A stretch of 64,000 bases of DNA from Gammaproteobacteria bacterium (GTDB lineage: Bacteria > Pseudomonadota > Gammaproteobacteria > SZUA-140): the NCBI GenBank assembly GCA_016716465.1, contig JADJWH010000004.1, positions 1 to 64,000 of the forward strand, given 5' to 3'. The first letter of the stretch is position 1. Every line of letters begins with the position of its first letter. A program made the translations under genes and the position numbers. The notes below the pieces were generated by a model. That model worked only from the letters and a program-made list of their open reading frames with translations. It did no database searches and was not told where the DNA came from. Positions 16,110 to 26,232 of the stretch are shown piece after piece.

Positions 16110-16997
16110 TTATCCCTGCGGATTGAAGACAAACTCCAGTTCACGGAAGCGGTCGAACAGCGGGTCGCTGGCCGAGGGCACCGGCAGTGGCGAAGCCTTG
16201 CGCACGGCCGCCTCGACCGATCTGTCGAACAGCTCGTCGCCGCTGCCCGCCACGATCTTCACGTCGATCACGTCGCCGCCGGGGATCAGGCTGACCCGCA
16301 CCCGGCAACGCTTGCCTTCCCATTGGACCGGTTTGATCCAGTTGCGCTCGACCTTCTGCTTGATGATCACGACGTACTTGTCCACTTCACTCTGTTCGCG
16401 CGCGGCGCGTTCCCGCGCGGCGGCGGCCTGGCGCGCGGCCTCCTCGGCCCGTTTCGCGTCCGCGGCCTTGCGGGCCGCCTCGGCCGCCTTGCGCGCATCC
16501 TCCGCCTTGCGGGCCTCCTCCGCCCGGCGCGCGTCTTCCGCCTTGCGCGTGGCCTCGGCCTGCTGTTTCGCCGCCTCCGCCTGTTTCTTCGCCTCGGCGG
16601 CCTGTTTCTCGGCGGCCTCGGCCTCCTTGCGCACCGCCTCCTGTTGCTTCTTCAACTGGGCCAGTTGCTGCTCCTCACGCTTGCGCGCCTCCTCGGCCTT
16701 GCGCAACTGGTCGCGCTTGCGCGCCTCCTCAGCCTTTTTCTGCGCCTCGGCCTGCTTGAGCTTCTCGAGCTCCTGCTGGACCTTGGTCTCGTCGATGGCG
16801 ACGGCCTCGATCACGTCGACCTCCGGCGCGGGCGCGCCGACCGGCGTCGGCGCCCACTCGAAGCTCATCACCAGCACGGTGACAAAGACGACATGGACCA
16901 GCACGGCGTAGATCAGATAACGCGGCTGGGCGGACAGCTCCCGCAGCCATTCCCCGAGACCGGACCCGATCTCCGCCAGCAGGTTCATGCGCTTCAT
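16110..16997 (-). CDS. tolA: cell envelope integrity protein TolA
   Basis: A 295-residue inner-membrane protein: one transmembrane segment near residues 27-47 (YLIYAVLVHVVFVTVLV), a very long Ala/Lys/Glu/Arg-rich alpha-helix (about residues 75-200) spanning the periplasm, and a C-terminal TolA domain III from about residue 205 (YVVIIKQKVERNWIKP, CRVRVSLIPGGDVIDVKI) that contacts TolB/Pal. A second ATG three codons in (16988) is an alternative start. It transmits the proton-motive force from TolQR to the outer membrane. Confidence 0.96.
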   Translation of the reverse strand: MKRMNLLAEIGSGLGEWLRELSAQPRYLIYAVLVHVVFVTVLVMSFEWAPTPVGAPAPEVDVIEAVAIDETKVQQELEKLKQAEAQKKAEEARKRDQLRKAEEARKREEQQLAQLKKQQEAVRKEAEAAEKQAAEAKKQAEAAKQQAEATRKAEDARRAEEARKAEDARKAAEAARKAADAKRAEEAARQAAAARERAAREQSEVDKYVVIIKQKVERNWIKPVQWEGKRCRVRVSLIPGGDVIDVKIVAGSGDELFDRSVEAAVRKASPLPVPSASDPLFDRFRELEFVFNPQG

Positions 16998-17001
16998 CGG
17001 G

Positions 17002-17433
<432 letters not shown>

Positions 17434-17434
17434 A

Positions 17435-18146
<712 letters not shown>

Positions 18147-18157
<11 letters not shown>

Positions 18158-18605
18158 GTATCGTCTCCGCCAACAAATAATCCGGGATCCGGCGCGGCCG
18201 CAGGGTCTCTGCGTCCACGCACACGATCCGCACCCGGGCCGTGCACAACTCCCCGTCCCCGCCGCCCTCCACCGCCGTCGCCGCCGGCACGCTGTCCGCC
18301 CGCACCACGCGCTGGGCGAAGTCGAGGCTCGCCGCGCGGCGCGCGCTCACCGCGGCGCCGACATAAAGCTGCTCGTTGAATCGGGCTGGACGCAGGTAAT
18401 CGATCGTGAGCGAACGCACGGCGAAGATGAGGCCCGCGTCCTTCGCTAGGACATCCTGTTCGACGCCGAGGTTCCGCAACCACTCGGTCCGCGCCCGCTC
18501 CAGATATCTGAGGTAATTGGCGTAATACACCACGCCGCCGCTGTCGGTATCCTCGTAATACACCCGCACCGGCCAGTAGAACATGTGCGAACGCGCCGAG
18601 GTCAC
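18147..18605 (-). CDS. ybgC: Tol-Pal-associated acyl-CoA thioesterase YbgC
   Basis: A 152-residue hotdog-fold thioesterase. The signature VYYEDTDSGGVVYYANYLRYLERARTEWL contains the catalytic aspartate of the 4-hydroxybenzoyl-CoA thioesterase type. It hydrolyses acyl-CoA or acyl-ACP and is linked to phospholipid metabolism at the inner membrane. The GTG at 18605 and the ATG at 18584 are both possible starts; neither has a good ribosome binding site. First gene of the tol operon, 99 bases after ruvB. Confidence 0.93.
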
Positions 18606-18704
18606 CGGGCCACAAAGTCGGAGATATTAGAGGAAATCGTGGGGCGTGTCATGATGAATGGCACGCATTTTCGGCAGATACACCGGAAAAAAGCGGGTTT
18701 TGCG

Positions 18705-19754
<1,050 letters not shown>

Positions 19755-19757
19755 CGC

Positions 19758-20360
19758 CTACCTCGCCGCCGACTGCAGCGCGGAGCGGATGATCTCCTCG
19801 CTGTTCTTGCCCGCCACGTCGATCGCGCGCACCATGCGGCTCGCCTCGTGCGGCTTGTAGCCCAGCGCGGCCAGCGCGCTCACCGCGTCATGCACCGGGT
19901 CGGCCGGCGCGCCGGGCAGGCGCGCGACGGCGGCCAGCGGCGTCGACTCCGGCGCATCGTCCTTCAGGCGGTCGCGCATCTCGACGATCAGGCGCTCGGC
20001 CGACTTCTTGCCGATGCCCGGCACCCGGGTCAGCGCCGCGGCGTCGTTGTCGTGGATGCAGCGCGCGAATTCCCCCACCGGCATGGCGGACAGCACGTTC
20101 ATCGCCATGCGCGCGCCGACGCCGTTGACCTTGATCAGTTCACGGAACAGCGCGCGTTCGCCGAGATCGGCGAAGCCGTACAGCAGGTGGGCGTCGTCGC
20201 GCACGATCAGGTGAGTATAGACCACGCACTCGGCGCCGAGCGCGGGCAGGTCGTCGAAGGTGCTCATGGTGGCCTCGACCTCGTAGCCGACGCCGTTCAC
20301 GTCGAGCAGCAGGAACGGGACCTGGCGCTGGACCAGCGTGCCGCGCAACCGCCCGATCAC
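19758..20360 (-). CDS. ruvA: Holliday junction branch migration protein RuvA
   Basis: A 200-residue junction-binding protein: N-terminal OB-fold (IGRLRGTLVQRQ, LLLDVNGVGYEV), two helix-hairpin-helix motifs (LIKVNGVGARMAMNVLS and LTRVPGIGKKSAERLIVEM), and domain III for RuvB contact (DAVSALAALGYKPHEA). The start is GTG 20360, overlapping the ruvC stop as GTGA; the frame is open further upstream but only within ruvC. Confidence 0.97.
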   Translation of the reverse strand: MIGRLRGTLVQRQVPFLLLDVNGVGYEVEATMSTFDDLPALGAECVVYTHLIVRDDAHLLYGFADLGERALFRELIKVNGVGARMAMNVLSAMPVGEFARCIHDNDAAALTRVPGIGKKSAERLIVEMRDRLKDDAPESTPLAAVARLPGAPADPVHDAVSALAALGYKPHEASRMVRAIDVAGKNSEEIIRSALQSAAR

Positions 20361-20875
20361 AGGCGCTGCTCCCGCGCCAGCGCGCCGGCGCGGGCGATGC
20401 GGGCGAGCGTCGCGCCGGTATGGCAGTGGCACAGCGCGCAGGCGAGCGCGTCGGCGGCGTCGGCCTGCGGCGCCGCCGGCAGGTTGAGCAGCGCGCGCAC
20501 CATGTGCTGGATCTGGGCCTTGGCGGCGTTGCCCTTGCCGGCGACGGCGAGCTTGATCTGCGCCGGGGTGTAGGCATGCACCGACAAGCCGTGAAGGGCG
20601 AGCGCGGTGATGGCGGCGCCGCGCGCCTGGCCGAGCTTGAGGGCGGATTCGACGTTGTGCTTGACGAAGACGTTCTCGATCACCGCCTCGTCGGGCCGGT
20701 GCTCGGCGATCACCGCGCGCAGGCCCTCGAAGATGGTGCGCAGGCGCTGCGCCAGGTCGGGATCCTCGCTGCGCACGCAGCCGCTCGCGATGTACGCGGG
20801 CTTGCGGCCGCCGGTCTCGATTACGCCGAAACCGGTCACGCGGGAGCCGGGATCTATGCCGAGTATGCGTGCCAT
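20357..20875 (-). CDS. ruvC: crossover junction endodeoxyribonuclease RuvC
   Basis: A 172-residue Holliday junction resolvase. Catalytic acids appear in ILGIDPGSRVTGFG (Asp7), VIENVFVKHN (Glu), and the C-terminal DAADALACALCH (Asp pair). ATG 20875 gives the standard N-terminus MARILGIDPGS; the frame upstream to 20962 is not conserved. First gene of ruvCAB. It is followed upstream by paired GGGGACAG palindromes. Confidence 0.97.
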   Translation of the reverse strand: MARILGIDPGSRVTGFGVIETGGRKPAYIASGCVRSEDPDLAQRLRTIFEGLRAVIAEHRPDEAVIENVFVKHNVESALKLGQARGAAITALALHGLSVHAYTPAQIKLAVAGKGNAAKAQIQHMVRALLNLPAAPQADAADALACALCHCHTGATLARIARAGALAREQRL

Positions 20876-20973
20876 AAAATTGAGAGTCACTCCGGCAGGA
20901 AACAGGCCGGAACTGGGTGCAGTGTAACGATTTTTCCGCCGCTTGTAACTCGCCGCCTGCATCTGTGCAGGCC

Positions 20974-20998
20974 GGGGACAGATTTGAAATCTGTCCCC
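20974..20998. repeat. GGGGACAG palindrome 1
   Basis: A 25-base unit with perfect 12-base arms (GGGGACAGATTT and its complement) around one G. Paired with the next unit, 11 bases away, between lipase and ruvC. Confidence 0.85.
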
Positions 20999-21009
20999 TA
21001 GAGGGGTGT

Positions 21010-21033
21010 GGGGACAGACTTAAGTCTGTCCCC
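21010..21033. repeat. GGGGACAG palindrome 2
   Basis: A 24-base perfect palindrome with the ACTT variant of the arm. Its last base is part of the lipase stop codon, so it would be transcribed at the 3' end of that gene. Confidence 0.85.
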
Positions 21034-21656
21034 TATCTGAGGGCCTCAAACCGCCCGCTCTCAAGAAAGGCGCACACCTGCCGCGCGGCCGCGGCGGAAT
21101 GGAGCAGCCCCAGGTGCGTGGCGTGGACGGTGGTGAAATCCGTCATCCCGTCGAGGCGGGTCTCGCCGACCTCCACCGTGCCGTCATGGGGCGGCGTCAG
21201 GCGGGTCACCCACCGCCCGATGCCGAATTCGCGCGTCCCGGCGATGACGCCGAGCTCGCGCGACCCGTCCCAGGACGGCAGGCCACCGAGCAGGCCCTGC
21301 TCCACGCTCGCTCCGAGGGTCCAGCGCAACGCCGGCCGACGGGCGACGGCGGCCGCGGCCCGGCTGCCCGCGTGCGGCGTGCCCAGGGTGATGACGCGGC
21401 CGGGCCGCTGGTCCGGGAAATCGTGCAGCAGCCACCGCACCACCAGCCCGCCGAGGCTGTGCGCGACGAAATGCACCGTGTCGGCCTCGACGCCGGCGAG
21501 CCAGCGCTGCAGGCGCGCCGCGTTCTCGCGCGGCGGGAGACGCACGCCCGGATAGGAGAACTGCCGCACCGGGAAACCGCAGATGCGCACGCGGCGGCGC
21601 AGCAGCGCCATGTCGACGCCGGTCATCCAGATGCCGTGGAGGAAGACGACCATCAT
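21033..21656 (-). CDS. alpha/beta-hydrolase, small lipase/esterase-like
   Basis: A 207-residue serine hydrolase. It opens with FLHGIW (oxyanion region); the nucleophile elbow AHSLGG puts Ser67 in place, and Asp158 (TPPHDGTV) and His181 (HATHLGLL) complete a likely triad. No signal peptide and no membrane segment, so it is cytoplasmic. It resembles the PGAP1/lipase-like short hydrolases that act on lipid esters. The gene is bracketed on both sides by two palindromes each, in mirrored order, which makes the unit look inserted. Substrate unknown. Confidence 0.8.
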   Translation of the reverse strand: MMVVFLHGIWMTGVDMALLRRRVRICGFPVRQFSYPGVRLPPRENAARLQRWLAGVEADTVHFVAHSLGGLVVRWLLHDFPDQRPGRVITLGTPHAGSRAAAAVARRPALRWTLGASVEQGLLGGLPSWDGSRELGVIAGTREFGIGRWVTRLTPPHDGTVEVGETRLDGMTDFTTVHATHLGLLHSAAAARQVCAFLESGRFEALR

Positions 21657-21673
21657 CCATCATGAAATGAGAC

Positions 21674-21697
21674 GGGGACAGACTTAAGTCTGTCCCC
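21674..21697. repeat. GGGGACAG palindrome 3
   Basis: A 24-base perfect palindrome identical to unit 2 (ACTT arm), 17 bases upstream of the lipase start. Confidence 0.85.
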
Positions 21698-21719
21698 GAA
21701 CTCGCATGCCAGCGGAGAA

Positions 21720-21744
21720 GGGGACAGATTTGAAATCTGTCCCC
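21720..21744. repeat. GGGGACAG palindrome 4
   Basis: A 25-base unit identical to unit 1 (ATTT arm). It abuts the nadA stop codon at 21745, so it is at the end of the nadA transcript. Confidence 0.85.
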
Positions 21745-22842
21745 TTATTTAATGTCCAGCATCCGCTCCAGCGCCAGCCGCGCCTCGGCGGCCTCGTCGG
21801 GCGGCACGGTGATGCGGTTGATGACGCGGCCCTCGACCAGCGCTTCCAGCGCCGCGCACAGGTGGGGCGGATCGATGCGGAACATGGTCGAGCACATGCA
21901 GATGGTGGGCGACATGAAGTGCACCGACTTGCCCTCGTGGCGGTGGCGCTCGTGCAGGCGCTGCACCATGTTCAGCTCGGTGCCGACCAGCCAGCGCGTG
22001 CCCGGCGCGGAGTCGGCGATGGTCCGGATGATGTATTCGGTGGAACCGACGAACTCCGACTTCTGGCACACCTCGTAGGAGCACTCCGGGTGCGAGATCA
22101 CGCGGGTGTCGGGATACTGGGCGAGGAAACGGTCGATGTGCTCGGGGCGGAACATCTGGTGCACCGAACAGAAACCCTTCCACAGGATGATGCGCGCGTT
22201 CCGGATCTGCTCCGGCGTCAGGCCGCCGAGCGGCAGGCTGAAGTCCCAGGTCACCATCTGCTCGAGCGGGATGCCCATGCGGTGGCCCGTGTTGCGGCCG
22301 AGGTGCTGGTCGGGGAAGAACAGTACCTTTTCGCGCCGCGCGAACGACCACTCGAGGATGCGCGCGGCGTTCGAGGAGGTGCAGACGATGCCGCCGTGGC
22401 GGCCGCAGAAGGCCTTGAGGTCGGCGGCGGAGTTGATGTAGGTCACCGGGGTCACGGTCTCGTCGGGCGCGAGCACCGTCGCCAGTTCGCGCCAGGCGCG
22501 TTCGACCTTGGCGAGGTTGGCCATGTCGGCCATCGAGCAGCCGGCGCTGAGGTCGGGCAGGATCACCTGCTGGTCCGGACGGGTCAGGATGTCGGCCACC
22601 TCGGCCATGAAGTGGACGCCGCAGAACACGATGTATTCGGCGCGCGAGTCGGCGGCCTGGCGCGACAGCTTGAGCGAATCGCCCGTCACGTCGGCGTGGC
22701 GGTACACCTCCTCGCGCTGGTAATGGTGCCCGAGGATCAGCAGGCGCTCGCCCAACGCCGCCTTGGCGGCACGGATGCGGGCATCCCATTCCTCGTCGGT
22801 TACGTCGGGTGCGGCCGGGACGGCGGCGGCATTGGCGGTCAT
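21745..22842 (-). CDS. nadA: quinolinate synthase NadA
   Basis: A 365-residue [4Fe-4S] enzyme that condenses iminoaspartate with dihydroxyacetone phosphate to quinolinate, the second step of de novo NAD synthesis. Cluster cysteines are seen in FCGVHFMAEVA, VCTSSNAARIL and HPECSYEVCQKSEF; the three-fold repeated domain start ILGHHYQREEVYRHAD is clear. Cytoplasmic. nadC is 33 kb away and nadB is not in the window. The start at ATG 22842 lies amid a low-conservation N-terminus of about 25 residues. Confidence 0.97.
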   Translation of the reverse strand: MTANAAAVPAAPDVTDEEWDARIRAAKAALGERLLILGHHYQREEVYRHADVTGDSLKLSRQAADSRAEYIVFCGVHFMAEVADILTRPDQQVILPDLSAGCSMADMANLAKVERAWRELATVLAPDETVTPVTYINSAADLKAFCGRHGGIVCTSSNAARILEWSFARREKVLFFPDQHLGRNTGHRMGIPLEQMVTWDFSLPLGGLTPEQIRNARIILWKGFCSVHQMFRPEHIDRFLAQYPDTRVISHPECSYEVCQKSEFVGSTEYIIRTIADSAPGTRWLVGTELNMVQRLHERHRHEGKSVHFMSPTICMCSTMFRIDPPHLCAALEALVEGRVINRITVPPDEAAEARLALERMLDIK

Positions 22843-22902
22843 GACATTAGATCCTCACCTGGTCGTTCAATATCGCGGGACAGATCGGTCCGCCATCGAA
22901 TC

Positions 22903-22977
22903 GTAGCCCGGATGAAGGCGCCACGCGCCGCACTCCGGGGGGAGTTCCCGGATGCCGCTGCGCTCCATCCGGGCTAC
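22903..22977. repeat. REP-like element 1 (GTAGCCCGGAT family)
   Basis: Begins GTAGCCCGGATGAAGGC and ends CATCCGGGCTAC, so the ends are inverted repeats with a second, shifted hairpin inside. It lies upstream of nadA. Five such units occur in the window. Confidence 0.75.
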
Positions 22978-23129
22978 CTGTCTATAAGGAACAACTTTGC
23001 TCCGGTCGGCCCCGATATCAAGAGGCGGCTGACGCCCATGTTAGCAAAGCGCCGCCGCGGTGACACGGATCCAGGATAAAAAAGCCTTTCCATCCCGGAT
23101 GTTGCGCCGGCTTGCGGATGCGAAGCGTC

Positions 23130-23200
23130 GTGGCCCGCAGGAAGGCATGCGTCGCGGAATCCGGGTATTCCCGGATTCCGCCACGCTCCATACGGGCTAC
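23130..23200. repeat. REP-like element 2 (degenerate)
   Basis: A diverged unit beginning GTGGCCCGCAGGAAGGC and ending ATACGGGCTAC with an internal GGAATCCGGG/CCCGGATTCC hairpin. It lies between nadA and aspS, just beside a 19-base duplicate of the aspS 3' end. Confidence 0.6.
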
Positions 23201-23246
23201 ATGGCTGCGCCCGGTCCGGATTTCAAGCCGGCTTGGGGGACTCCGG

Positions 23247-25022
23247 CTATGGCGCCGGCTTGCGGATGCGGATACCGAGTTCGCGCAGCTGTTCCTCGTC
23301 GACTGGCGACGGCGCCTCGGTCAGCAGGCAGGCGCCGGTTTGGGTCTTGGGGAACGGGATGACGTCGCGGATCGACGGCGAGCCGGTCATCAGCATCACG
23401 AGACGGTCGAGACCGAAGGCGATGCCGCCGTGCGGCGGGCAGCCGAACTTCAGCGCGCGCAGCAGGAAGCCGAACTTGGCCTCGGCCTGTTCATCGCTGA
23501 TGCCGAGCAGGCGGAACACCGCCGACTGGACCTCGCTGCGATGGATGCGGATCGAACCGCCGCCGACCTCGGTGCCGTTCAGCACCATGTCGTAGGCGAA
23601 CGAAGTGGCCGTGCCGGGATTCGCCTCCAGCGCGGCGGCGTCCTGCACGCGCGGGCGCGTGAACGGGTGGTGCAGCGCGGCCCAGCGATTGGATTTGTCG
23701 TCCCACTCGAACATCGGGAAGTCGACCACCCACAGCGGACGCCAGCCGTGCTCGACCAGGCCGCGGTCGTGACCGAGCTTCACGCGCAGCGCGGCGAGCG
23801 ACTCGTTGACGATCTTGGCCTTGTCGGCGCCGAAGAAGATCAGGTCGCCGTCCTCGGCGCCGGTGCGCTCCAGGATCTCCTCGATCACCTCGTCGGGCAG
23901 GAACTTGAGGATCGGCGACTGCAGGCCCTCGCGGCCGACGGCGCGCGCGTTGACCTTGATATAGGCCAGGCCCTTGGCGCCGTAGATGGCGACGAACTGG
24001 GTGTAGTCGTCGATCTCCTTGCGCGTCAGCTCGCCGCCGTTGGGCAGGCGCAGCGCGGCGACGCGGCCGTGCGGGTCGTTGGCCGGGCCGGTGAAGACCT
24101 TGAAGTCCACCGCCTTCATCAGGTCGGTCACCTCGGTCAGCTCGAGCGGGATGCGCAGGTCCGGGCGGTCGATGCCGAAACGCGCCACCGCCTCGGCGTG
24201 GGTCATGCGCGGGAACGGATCCGGCAGCGCCACCTCCAGCACTTCGGCGAACAGCATGCGGATCATGCGCTCCATCAGCGTCATCAGCTGCTCGTCGTCG
24301 AGGAAGGAAGTCTCGATGTCGAGCTGGGTGAATTCGGGCTGGCGGTCGGCGCGCAGGTCCTCGTCGCGGAAGCAGCGCACGATCTGGTAGTAGCGGTCCA
24401 TGCCGGCCACCATCAGCAGCTGCTTGAACAGCTGCGGCGACTGCGGCAGGGCGTAGAATTCGCCCGGGCTGTTGCGGCTCGGCACCAGGAAGTCGCGCGC
24501 CCCTTCCGGGGTGGACTTGGTCAGGATCGGGGTCTCGATCTCCATGAAGCCCTGGTCCTCAAGATAGCGGCGCAGCGCGCGCGCGACCCGCGAGCGCAGG
24601 GTCAGATTGCGCTGCATCAGCGGGCGGCGCAGGTCGAGGTAACGGTAGCGCAGGCGCACGTCCTCGTTCACCTCGCTGTCCTCGTCGAGCATGAACGGCG
24701 GAGTCTCCGCCGGATTCAGGATCTCGAGCTCGTGGCACAGCACCTCGACCTTGCCGGTGGCGAGGTCGGGGTTCACGGTACCCTCGGGACGCGGGCGCAC
24801 GCGGCCCTTCACGCGCAGGACGTACTCGCTGCGCACCTTCTCCGCCACCAGGAAGCTGTCGGGCACCGAAGGGTCGAACACCACCTGCACGCGGCCCTCG
24901 CGGTCGCGCAGGTCGACGAAGATCACGCCGCCGTGATCGCGCCGGCGATGCATCCAGCCGCAGAGTTCAACGTCCTGGTCGACCAGGGCCTCGGTGACGT
25001 GACCGCAGTAATGGGTGCGCAT
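23247..25022 (-). CDS. aspS: aspartyl-tRNA synthetase
   Basis: A 591-residue class IIb synthetase: N-terminal OB-fold anticodon-binding domain (VELCGWMHRRRDHGGVIFVDLRDREG), class II motif 1 near residues 140-170, motif 2 (FRDEDLRADRQPEFTQLDIE), bacterial GAD insertion (about residues 285-420), and motif 3 (GIAFGLDRLVMLM). The length fits bacterial AspS. It charges tRNA-Asp, possibly also tRNA-Asn. Upstream on the same strand are DUF502 and fmdB genes, a common arrangement. Confidence 0.98.
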   Translation of the reverse strand: MRTHYCGHVTEALVDQDVELCGWMHRRRDHGGVIFVDLRDREGRVQVVFDPSVPDSFLVAEKVRSEYVLRVKGRVRPRPEGTVNPDLATGKVEVLCHELEILNPAETPPFMLDEDSEVNEDVRLRYRYLDLRRPLMQRNLTLRSRVARALRRYLEDQGFMEIETPILTKSTPEGARDFLVPSRNSPGEFYALPQSPQLFKQLLMVAGMDRYYQIVRCFRDEDLRADRQPEFTQLDIETSFLDDEQLMTLMERMIRMLFAEVLEVALPDPFPRMTHAEAVARFGIDRPDLRIPLELTEVTDLMKAVDFKVFTGPANDPHGRVAALRLPNGGELTRKEIDDYTQFVAIYGAKGLAYIKVNARAVGREGLQSPILKFLPDEVIEEILERTGAEDGDLIFFGADKAKIVNESLAALRVKLGHDRGLVEHGWRPLWVVDFPMFEWDDKSNRWAALHHPFTRPRVQDAAALEANPGTATSFAYDMVLNGTEVGGGSIRIHRSEVQSAVFRLLGISDEQAEAKFGFLLRALKFGCPPHGGIAFGLDRLVMLMTGSPSIRDVIPFPKTQTGACLLTEAPSPVDEEQLRELGIRIRKPAP

Positions 25023-25110
25023 AGATCCAAATAGAAAGTTGGGTGTCGGAAACGAAGTACGAACCGGCCGCGGCCGGGTGAGCGGGGTATTCTATCACCG
25101 CAGGAAGCAT

Positions 25111-25135
25111 GGGGACAGACTTCAAGTCTGTCCCC
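25111..25135. repeat. GGGGACAG palindrome 5
   Basis: A 25-base unit with ACTT arms around one C, in the aspS-DUF502 gap. It is followed by two truncated echoes of the right arm (GTCCCCATCAG, CGTCCCCGTCAG) up to the DUF502 stop. Confidence 0.8.
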
Positions 25136-25165
25136 ATCAGCTGTCGTCCCCATCAGCCGTCCCCG

Positions 25166-25792
25166 TCAGGCCTGCCCGGTCAGCTCCCGCTTCTTCCATT
25201 CCGGAATGACCACCCCGAGGGTCAGCATCATCTTGAGCGCCTCGTCCACCGTCATGTCGAGCTCGATCACGTCGGCGCGCGGCATCATGATGAAATAACC
25301 GGTGGTGGGTATTGGAACGGTCGGGACATAGATGGTGACCAGGTCCTGCGCCAGGCGTTCGCGCGCCTCGCCCGTCAGTTCGGCGGTGTAAAAGGCCAAC
25401 GTCCACATGCCCGCGCGCGGAAACTGGATCAGCAATACCTTGCGGAACGAGGTCCCCTTGGCGGTGAAGACGGACTCGGTGAGCTGCTTGACGCTCATGT
25501 AGATGGTGCGCACCAGCGGGATGCGGCCCATCAGGCCCTCCCAGGCCGCCACCAGCTGGCGCCCGAACAGGTTGGCTACCACCACGCCGGTGGCGAACAC
25601 GATGGCCACCGACAACAGGACGCCCAGCCCGGGGATGTGGAAGCCCAGCAGGGCATCGGGGTGGTAACGCCCGGGGAGTATCAGCAGCACCTGGTCCAGC
25701 AGGTCGATGACGACCTTGATGACCAGCAGGGTCGCGCCCAGCGGGACCCAGACGATCAGGCCCGCGATCAGATACTTGCGCAGCAGCGCCAT
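25166..25792 (-). CDS. DUF502 family inner-membrane protein
   Basis: A 208-residue membrane protein with two N-terminal transmembrane helices (LIAGLIVWVPLGATLLVIKVV and VLLSVAIVFATGVVVANLFG). Family marks are GRIPLVRTIYMSVKQLTES and FPRAGMWTLAFYTAE, then VPTVPIPTTGYFIMMPRADVIELDMTVDEALKMMLTLGVV. Its function is unknown; the gene is regularly found between fmdB and aspS, here 13 bases after fmdB. Confidence 0.9.
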   Translation of the reverse strand: MALLRKYLIAGLIVWVPLGATLLVIKVVIDLLDQVLLILPGRYHPDALLGFHIPGLGVLLSVAIVFATGVVVANLFGRQLVAAWEGLMGRIPLVRTIYMSVKQLTESVFTAKGTSFRKVLLIQFPRAGMWTLAFYTAELTGEARERLAQDLVTIYVPTVPIPTTGYFIMMPRADVIELDMTVDEALKMMLTLGVVIPEWKKRELTGQA

Positions 25793-25804
25793 ACGGCGGC
25801 CGGG

Positions 25805-26101
25805 TCAGTCCGAACAGGCGTCGCAGGCGCCGGAACCGCAGGCGGGGGGCGGAGCGGCTTCCTTGGACTCCGTGGAATCCTTGCTCTCCTTCGTGTCTCC
25901 CCCGTCCTTCTTCTTGCCCTTGTCGCGGAAATCGGTGGCGTACCAGCCGCCCCCCTTCAGCACGAAGCCCGCGGCCGAAATCTGCTTCTTCAGCGCCGGC
26001 TTGCCGCAGGCGGGGCAATCGGTCAGCGCCGCGTCGCTCATCTTCTGCATTGCTTCCAGTTCATGCCCGCAGGCCGCGCAGGCGTATTCGTAGATCGGCA
26101 T
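25805..26101 (-). CDS. FmdB family zinc-ribbon protein
   Basis: A 98-residue protein. The N-terminal zinc ribbon has paired cysteines in YACAACGHELE and DCPACGKPAL, as in the FmdB/CxxC_CxxC_SSSS family. A Lys/Glu/Asp/Ser-rich linker follows and the protein ends with a cysteine-rich tail ACGSGACDACSD. It may bind nucleic acid or act as a regulator. First gene of the fmdB-DUF502-aspS cluster, divergent from the ABC exporter. Confidence 0.9.
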   Translation of the reverse strand: MPIYEYACAACGHELEAMQKMSDAALTDCPACGKPALKKQISAAGFVLKGGGWYATDFRDKGKKKDGGDTKESKDSTESKEAAPPPACGSGACDACSD

Positions 26102-26232
26102 GTGCTAAACCCCATTCAGACCAAACCATCCGGTAAATGGGGATTTTCCCAGAAAATTCAAGCCGACAGAAGTGCCCGCCGGGAAATCGCCGCGTTGCCC
26201 GCGGGACGGGGCCCCGGTAAGCTGGGCGGGTC

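Noticed and set aside
20974..21744. CRISPR array
   Set aside because: The repeats are palindromes at irregular distances, with genes between them, and without cas genes or regular spacers.
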